Of a stretch of DNA of 64,000 nucleotides, positions 56,001 through 64,000 are shown one piece after another (position 1 is the stretch's first letter; every line of letters starts with the position of its first letter). The position numbers and the translations under genes were made by a program. The notes below the pieces were generated by a model that worked only from the letters and a program-made list of their open reading frames with translations, made no database searches and was not told the origin of the DNA. Source of the stretch: Carposina sasakii (Eukaryota > Arthropoda > Insecta > Lepidoptera > Carposinidae); contig CP053161.1 of NCBI GenBank assembly GCA_014607495.2, positions 8,131,115-8,195,114 of the forward strand, read 5' to 3'.

Positions 56001-59000
56001 ACCTTTTTTTAAATAATAAACCCCGGGCATACGATCTGCATCTCGAACTCTAAATCCCGCTCGGTTTCTTCTCCATTCCTTCGTCCTTATTATTTATTCG
56101 CTAGTATTTTTTGCCCCTATTTACGTGCCCCGAACGTAAACCCGGCTGATAGACGTAACAGATAAAAGGCGTGTCCGCGAATCTGCCCCGACAATTTTCG
56201 TGCTTTTTGAAACGACGCCAACAATTTATTTGCTGTCTGCTCTACTCGGCGCCGTCGATACGGAAGGAAACACTTCACTTTGATATTTTTTTACTACCAC
56301 CCCGGAATTGATTAAACGTGAAGAATTTAATGTGGCGCAACGCGGATCGGCGATACCGAGCATCGATTGCGAAACGGGCGTGGGAAAGGGCCTTTATTGA
56401 GTATTTATGGAAGTAAAATATTTCGGGAATCTCGTTTATTGGCTCCCGTCCGTTCGCTTGTCAATTTCAACGCTGTTTAATCTATTTAATCAATGTGTAA
56501 CGTTTGCCTTTATTTTAGGCTGGACTTTTACAATAACAGACAATATCATTGCAATTTGAAATGATATTTTGTCCCCTCAACTCTATTTGTAATGTAATAA
56601 TGAAACACGGATACAACAACGCTGCGAAAATTCTAAGTAATTTTCTTTTTCACGCAAAAGTTGACAAATTGTTTGAAAGCGTGTTCGTGACAGTTTTCAT
56701 TGTTGCGTCGCCATCGCGTCGCCGGGGTAAATAGTGTCCGGTAATTTCTTTATTTCTCCGGGAATGTCTTTATTTTGAGGGCCTTTGTGATTTTTCACAC
56801 AATTCAATGTTGAAATGTCACACGAGGGTAAGAAAGACTGCACGGTTGTTAAGCACGACACATTTGCAGATAATGCTGGTGACATATAAATTGTGTGTCT
56901 GTCTGTCAGTCACTTGGTCGAGACTCAGCGGGACTACATTTAGACGTGTTTCCGCGAAATACTTATATTACTATAATTTTATAAATAAGTATTCCGTAGT
57001 TGCTGGAGGCGCTTAATTCGTACTTTCCGATCCAGTTTTTTCATAGTTTATATTCAATTATATTCGTTTCCTCCACCTGCATTGTAAGGAAACGTAATAT
57101 ACAGGATGCTAATAAAATTATTAATAAACTAAGAATTTGTAGGCTGAATCTGCCAAAGGTACCGGGACGAATAAGTTGAAAGAATCACTTTATGTCATCT
57201 TACTTGTAGAACCATCCAAGCATTCATTGCTCTTTGCTCTATAAGTGGATTGTAAAAAAGCATAACGAAACGTAAGGTTATTTAAATAACATTCACACCA
57301 GTCTACAATTATGGTTATTCCAAACAATGCGATTTAAATTACGCAAGGAGGAATTAATTACCCGAATGCTCCGCATAACCTCATTATAGATTACGTTCGC
57401 GTAGGGATTAACTCTGCGGTGATTTAGTATGCAAAGAGCGTGTATCTGTGTGTAATATACAACAAACGGTTAGGTGTGTGTTTACCTTAATCGTTTATTA
57501 TCCCGGTTGCGGGATGGTAACGAGATCATGCCTGATTGAACAAAGCATTCGCAGCTAATAGGTATGAAGGGCTTTGTAGAAATTAGGGCATGTAAACGAA
57601 AGGTTATTAGATAGGCTATACCTATGGAAATCGGTCATAGTTAAGGCTTAAGGTATTTAAGTTAGTTATCTTAGGCAGTTGACGCTCTTAGACTGTAAAT
57701 TAGGTTATCGTATGTACGAGTACTCTTCATAATATCAAATAGTTTCATTGAATTTCAAAGGCATTTTAGTCGGCTGTTTTGAATTTTTAAATACTTTTAT
57801 TAATAAATTGATAGATTTAATTGTTAGTTGGCTTTGTTCAATCTATTTATATTGCCATGAATGCCATTTCCGGTCCAATTTGGGGAAATTCGTGAATTGC
57901 ATGTACGCATTCCAAATTATTCCTGTTATAGAGTATTAAAGCTATATTTACATCGTTTTGTAAAGGCTAAGTAAACTGTTATTGCTGAGTTCAAAAGCGT
58001 AATAAAGAGAATTATATCTAGGTTTTAGCTCGAGATGTGTACTCGGAACGTTTACGAGTAAAGCTAACATTTAAACTTTAAGGAAACAGCCGGAAAATAC
58101 TACAGTTACTTGCTTTATATGTTCTTGGAGCTAATATAATAATGCTTAGAAGGCTTGTAGACGTTAAACTGAAATGGTTTTGTCTTATGAATAGTATTCT
58201 AGTAAGATCTTTCTGATAGTCCGTTTAAAAGGGTGAACGTAACGCCCGTCTCGGACAGATCCAATCGCATATGAAAGCAAAGTGGTGTAAACGCGCCGAT
58301 ATGGGGCATCGGCGAAAGGAAACCGGAACAGGAAATGCAAATAAATGATCCTTTAGTCAAGGACAATACCATTAAAAGAAACGTTTTCCTTTTCAATTTC
58401 CTCGCACGCCGGCCGTCAGCCGTCCGTGATCTTCGATCCGCTCGATCATGAAAATATATAGCTTCATTCCAACGATCGCTATCGGGAAAGCTCCTTAATC
58501 GGTTTTCTTTTATATGAAAATGGACTTTTAGATTTATTGCCGCATTTTGGTTACGTTTCCGAACGTGATATACGTCTCGTTGGGCTCAAAATTGCACACT
58601 AAACAAAAACTCAACAAGCCGCCGCTCCATATTTCAGCAGCGCCTCCATTGCGCTCGCTGAAATATTGCCTATGAAAGAAAATTGCTTAGGGAAAGTGCG
58701 GCTGCGTTGATTTCTTATTTGGTATTCATTGTGCGTTGGAACGGATCACACGTCCGGGTGTGAGATGTCTCTGGTTCGTAATGACGGAGGGGATTTATAA
58801 AGCTTAGAACGAATAAAGTCTATTCTTTATGATCCTTGCGAAGTTTAACAGGCTGCTTATCACACTCGTATGCTAAGCCCCTTTTGTCAGAACTAAACCA
58901 GGATTAAATATAACTGGCGTTTATATAACATCGACATCGCTTTCGTTTAGTTTGAAAGACCAAGACGTCATGTGTGCATTTGATGCAAGTTAGTCTGTGT

Positions 59001-59034
59001 ATGCCGAGGGGTTCTAGTGTGGAGACTATGTACC
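53035..59034. other. Six-kilobase repeat-poor block, no gene seen
   Basis: No clear mobile element and no recognisable coding exon. A 149-codon open frame (55204-54755, minus) has no known domain. Moderately G+C-rich patches at 53300-53600, 54000-54500, 55980-56340 and 58380-58700 could be regulatory, but nothing specific is shown. Confidence 0.4.
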
Positions 59035-59175
59035 GGCAAGCACAGTGTGTGAAGGCCACCCGCGTGATGGAAGGATGACATAGCTAGGGTTGCGGTATCT
59101 GCGGAATGCAAGATGCTTCCAACCAGTCGCAGTGGAGGTCATTGGGGGAGGGTTTTGTTCAGCAGTAAACATCTA
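59035..59175 (+). pseudogene. Decayed non-LTR retrotransposon 3' end
   Basis: GGAGGTCATTGGGGGAGGGT then TTTGTTCAGCAGT is a worn version of the tail at 42996-43052. Confidence 0.45.
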
Positions 59176-62100
59176 ATGGATAAAAATTATAAAGTCTGTG
59201 TATGTAATAAATTGCCTATAAACCGTTATTTATGTCTTTGTCACTTCTGCGCTTCATAAGACCTAACCTAGCAGATTTGGAAATACATTATTTTTATCTG
59301 AATATTATCTTTTTGCTGCTTTTGTTTTATTTTTCAACAGAAATTTGGTTATCTTAACAAATGCACGAACAACCGGCCGGTGACGTTAATGAAATGTGAT
59401 GTTTCTGCTTAACAATAACGTATTGCCTTCCCGAATATATATCTTCATACCGGCACTTAATTTGGTGACTTTGCCGTGTTCATTGCGATAACAGTCATGC
59501 GTGCGAGGTGTATTATGTCTTGCGCGGGCGCATCGTGACTATAAATCACTGCTTTCACGCGTGCTCCTCGCAACGCTGCAGTGCTGGTAGGTGTTTTCGA
59601 AAGCTCTGATCCAAAACTCACAGTTGATCATCTTAAATTGTAATATAGTCATTATTGGACCTATTTATTAATCAACCGGTGATAGAACTCTTTATATTTT
59701 GATATTCAAATAGCAACCTACATAATACTTTAATTTATTCCGTGACTCATAGACATTCGTTATGATGGTACTTACATTGAATATCACGCCGTGCAATTCA
59801 CAGTATCTGAATCGCGATAGCAATATGTTAATTCATTCATGCTTGGTTTTGACATAGCGTGGCGGCTGGAGATGCATCAATATTCGTACTCGACTTCCTT
59901 CGCCCACGTCGATGCGTAGGAGGGCCACAGGGCGCGTGCTTCTCAAAATTTCCTCTCGCAACCTATGGGATGTGTGATTCGTTCCGTCCCAAATGTAACC
60001 GTATCAAGTTTCATTGTTAACTGACATGCATGTGAGCTTGTTAAGGTATCAGAGCTAAAAACCTCGTTAGCGGTCAGTTGTTTCTTTGAACCTGAAAACT
60101 GACGAAATAAAAGTACCCACCTAACTGTGAACGTGAAGTTTACTTACTCATCAATGTATAGGTACCTATAGTTATAAAGTGAAGCCTAAGAAAGCCTATC
60201 GGTTACCCGAAATATAAGCGGCGCACTAGTAAACGTACTTATTCCGTCAATATAAATGCTCTTGTAATTTAGCTTCTTATATTAAAATCCGACCCAATTT
60301 TACATGCCTATAGAGTCCGCTCAAAATTTATCTAGGTTATTACACGGGTCGGGCCATATTTTTTCTTTAATTTAAAATTAACGTCGTCATGTGTTACTGT
60401 ATTTTTAACCCTCTGCCGCCCGGGATGGTGTTTACCTAATATAACGGGTACCGTCTGGTGTTCCGTAAAAAAGCCTAACTTGGCAGTTAATTTTTGCGCG
60501 GGCTTCATGTTATTTTACGTAATGTCCGAACTTTATTAAAGCAAATATTAACGTGCGCGTCCATGTGCGCGTCCCATCATTTTGTGCAAGGGTGTTAGCA
60601 ACGTGTTGATATTTTATTTACTTTATTGCCGGCCGAAGCGCGGGACATTGTGTTCGTAATGAAGCTGAACTCTTTCCGTGATTTGCCGGGCAGTGATTTT
60701 ACACATCTGTTACACTGTGCAATTGTATTTATCTCTCGTGTTTCATAATTTTAGCAACATATTGTAGCATCTATTTCTGATTCGTTATTACCAGGAAATG
60801 TGTAGGTATGTCACATGTAACGTTTATTAAAATAGATAAAATAAAAATATTTCTATTATATTATAAGAAAGTCAGTCTTATCATCAAAAAAGTCACACCT
60901 AGTACGAGTATTGCTTAAATTACACATAATAACTTATTGTAGTGTTTTGTGCGCCATGTGCATTATTTTTGTGTTATGTATGACACAGAATACTTAGTAG
61001 TGTAGGTATGGTTGGTTATACGTGATAGATACCTAAAGGGATAAAAAAAATCATCTCTTAAAAGTAATTGGACCTAAGTATCCTTTGTTAAATATTTTCA
61101 GGACTCTTAGAAAATTCTCAAGACTCTAAAAGGACTATTGGAACAGAATGGACCAATATAATAGGCTATAATAATGTAGCTTAACGAACCTATTATTTCT
61201 TATCATAATAATTCGTAGTCCCTTAAATTCCCAACGAGACAACTAAATGTTATAAATACGAAAGTAAGTCTGTTTGTTCACTCTACTCTTTATTTACTCA
61301 ACCAACTCTTCTTGAAATTTTGCATACATATAGCTGGGAGTACCTACTTAGAAGCTACATCATTCTCTAGTCCACTTTTCCCTGCTTGCTTTGACTGTGG
61401 GATCTCCTTTATGATCCTGCTGTCCTGGCCACGCTATTTCGGGAACACACCCGTGTGTATATGTATGTAAATGTAGCTGTACGATCTCGTTCGTTATCCT
61501 GTATTTTTGGCTATTACAGTGGTATGACTCATCATAACTAATTCGTATAGAGTCAGCACCACACACAGTGGTGGCTGAATGCTGGTGCCAGCAGCGTAGG
61601 TGTTATTGTACCATTGTGGCTGTAAGCTCCAACAAGCTGCTCCGATTGCGAATTTTGCATGCGTCGTTTTGCAAAATAAATTGTGACTGAGCCTAACAAC
61701 GCCATTCATTAATTTATACGTAAGTTTTGTAGATAACTTTCTTTCGATGAAGACGTCAATCAATTTTCATGCTTTTGATTTAACACCATTATCATTAGCA
61801 CATAATATGATTTCGCTAAAGAATGATCAATTTATTTAATTATTATGCAAAAGAAAGCATAATAAAAAAATATATCTGGTCTTTATTTATAATTCCGATA
61901 TAAACCATTTACATATTACATTAATAAACTGTAAAAATGAACAACGATTGGATTTATTTACGTATTCAAGTCAAATAAATGTACAAAATACACGTTGGAA
62001 CATAAATATTTTAACAGATAAAAAACATATTAACGTCGGAAAATAACGCAATACTTTTAAATACCTTTTCACCAATTTGCAGGTTTAAAGGTTTATCGCC

Positions 62101-62465
62101 GATCGTAAGGAAACGATTCTGCATGCATCTCTACCTATGAGTAATAGCTATAGCTTTCATGATATATTGCGAATAAATAACGTTGCGTACGTACAGGTCT
62201 TGCAGTCGGTGGTCCCACAGGTCCCACATAGTGACCGCGGGCCTGGCGACTATTTAATAACTGTAATTAGTAAACTATCCCGATGCTTGTTGTCATTATT
62301 TTAGGGCCGGCGTTATTTAAATATTTTTTTCATCGATATCGATACAAAGGAGATCGCCGAGCTGATTCAGGTTTCGAATTCCTTTTACAATTAAATATTT
62401 TTATCCTATCATCATCTAGTGCTTTTCTAGGTTTCTTGATAAGAAAGCATAATGTGTAAGGGAGA
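59176..62465. other. No gene seen; contains repeat H at 61393-61475
   Basis: GTGGGATCTCCTTTATGATC and GGGAACACACCCGTGTGTAT mark repeat H. TTAACCCTCTGCCGCCCGGG at about 60408 resembles a TTAA-type MITE end. The rest looks unique. Confidence 0.4.
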
Positions 62466-62540
62466 TCGGGCCTTGTGGCGTGCTCTGGGGGAGGCCTATG
62501 TTCAGCAGTGGACTGCAATAGGCTGACGATGACTATGATT
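62466..62540 (+). pseudogene. 3' end of a non-LTR retrotransposon, copy 3
   Basis: 62470-62526 reads ALWRALGEAYVQQWTAIG and stop, then CGATGACTATGA tail. Only the last codons remain. Confidence 0.65.
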
Positions 62541-63890
62541 CACTAAGCGGTGTCAGTAGTCAATTATTTGTCACTACATATTTGAACTGAATGTTAATAT
62601 TTACTATCGACTCCATGTCATCGACACTGTCTTTCACTAGAAGAGGGCGTTTGCGTCCATCGCTCAGCAGCAACTTGTCTTTGCGGTGCGAAACTGGTCG
62701 ATAGCAATCGTGGCTTGTTAGTCGCCATTACTGATGCAAATTTAACAATTATAACGTGCCAATATCCTATCTCTGTCGTACATCTGCTGTGTGTGAATCT
62801 ACTTTTTCTACTATGTTATAATCTATGGTTATAACACAGACAATAAAGATAAGTTAGGTGAATTGTGAAGTCCGTTGCATAATATAACTCCCGTGTCTTA
62901 TTTCGGAACAAAGATTTTTTGCATGTAGTCATATAGGATACAAAACAACTAGCACCATTGTCCAAACGACCTAGGTATTGGTGAAATGAACTCTTTAGGT
63001 ATAGACTATGACAATTAACCAAGCAATGGCGAGTGTAAGGTTCGAAATTTTATTACTCTTTAGATCAATTTAAGCAACGGGACTTCAACGTTTGTAGTGT
63101 TCCGTTTTACGTTTATGCACTATAAAATTCGTCAGATGCTTTATGGATATTATTATTTACTATTTCTATTGCTACCGTTCCTCGTAGAGTTCCAGTGCTT
63201 TCCTAATTAACTATTTTATGCACACCGTATGTAACTGCCTAGGTAAAGTAACTGTAATATTAAACTTACGCAGAATTATTAGAGGAATCCCTGCATCTTT
63301 ATTATGGCTAACATTTCGTTTAGACCTCGGCCATTAGGGCCGCAGTACAGCCTGGCTAATTGATTTACGCAAGTACATTCGACAAAATGGTAGTAAACGA
63401 TAATTTACGCTGGAGTACTAGCAAACTGACTGCCTATATAAATCTTGGTTGTCTCAAGTGGACTTGCTAAATGTGACGTGAAGTCGTTATTGAGGAACGG
63501 TTATATTTTACAGAGCATATTAACGGTTTGACTATAAAGTATACAAGTTTTGTTTATTGAGAATTTACATAGTTGGGTTGATAATAATATACGAAACAAA
63601 AAGCTTACAATCTCATTAAAATCTAGAACATATTTACAAGTAGTAAATTGCCTGCAATTATTTTGACTATAAAGTATTTTATTATTATTCTAGACCGGCT
63701 TATCATTTTAATTTCTGTGTGTGAGCATCAGTGACGCAATAAAATACAATTTTTTGCTATTGAGTCGGTTTTGAGTGTAGCTAATCCAAAAAGTGGCCCG
63801 ATATCAACGGCAACTATGCTGATTAGAGAGTTAGCCGTTTAGAGAATGTTGATTTCACTATGTCATCAGTAGCACAGATTTGACAGCCGC
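62541..63890. other. No gene seen
   Basis: Unique-looking A/T-rich sequence without recognisable domains or repeats. Confidence 0.35.
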
Positions 63891-63904
63891 GTTGCTATGG
63901 TAAC
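63891..63904. promoter_or_regulatory. RFX X-box motif
   Basis: GTTGCTATGGTAAC fits the palindromic RFX/DAF-19 consensus (half sites GTTGCT and GGTAAC with a 2-base spacer). It lies in a G+C-richer stretch at the right edge. No gene is visible, so any target must start beyond the window. Confidence 0.45.
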
Positions 63905-64000
63905 CGCAATGTTAATACTGCATCTCCTGACGCCGCGGAATGTCGTCTCCGAGAAAACTTAGCTATTGCGGCTTAATCAACTTGCCGCCTCCCGTTCAAT

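Overview
The window is AT-rich animal DNA with introns, GT-AG splice sites and a dense layer of short transposons. Three protein genes can be read, all insect-type. The two bursicon subunits and the repeats (Helitrons ending in a GGACG...CGTCCACTAG hairpin, tRNA-derived SINEs, retroposon tails coding ALWRALGEAYVQQWTAIG) point to a moth or butterfly. The species cannot be named from the sequence alone.

Layout. (1) 1-4,880 holds no recognised gene and many repeat fragments. (2) 4,882-7,897, minus strand: pburs (bursicon beta), three exons, complete. Its second intron is almost filled by a decayed pogo-type DNA transposon that itself carries a Helitron and a MITE. (3) 8,763-9,923, plus strand: burs (bursicon alpha), four exons, complete. 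The two subunit genes are head to head, with 865 bp between start codons that must hold both promoters. (4) 10,562-20,109, plus strand: the first ten coding exons (485 codons) of the histone demethylase Lsd1/KDM1A, covering the SWIRM domain, the FAD-binding N-terminal half of the amine oxidase domain and the Tower. The introns hold a pogo-type MITE, a TTAA-flanked MITE, SINE pieces, a Helitron split by a 1.18-kb TIR element, and a foldback element. (5) 20,110-64,000 has no coding exon I can recognise. The C-terminal half of Lsd1 is not seen there, so it lies beyond the window after a very long intron, is in exons I missed, or has been separated by rearrangement or misassembly.

The last 44 kb alternates repeat-rich patches (about 18-23, 27-28, 30-35.9, 38.8-39.9 and 45.5-50.8 kb) with repeat-poor, apparently unique blocks (23.4-25.5, 36-38.8, 40-42.9, 50.8-52.8 and 53-62 kb). 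Nested insertions with legible target duplications include a hAT-type element packed with TATCGATA sites, a SINE inside a Helitron, and a GC-rich 198-bp element flanked by TTA. Near the right edge a good RFX X-box (GTTGCTATGGTAAC) hints at a promoter just beyond the window.

Functionally, burs and pburs products form the cystine-knot heterodimer that acts on the receptor rickets/LGR2 to drive cuticle tanning and wing expansion. Lsd1 is an unrelated nuclear neighbour.
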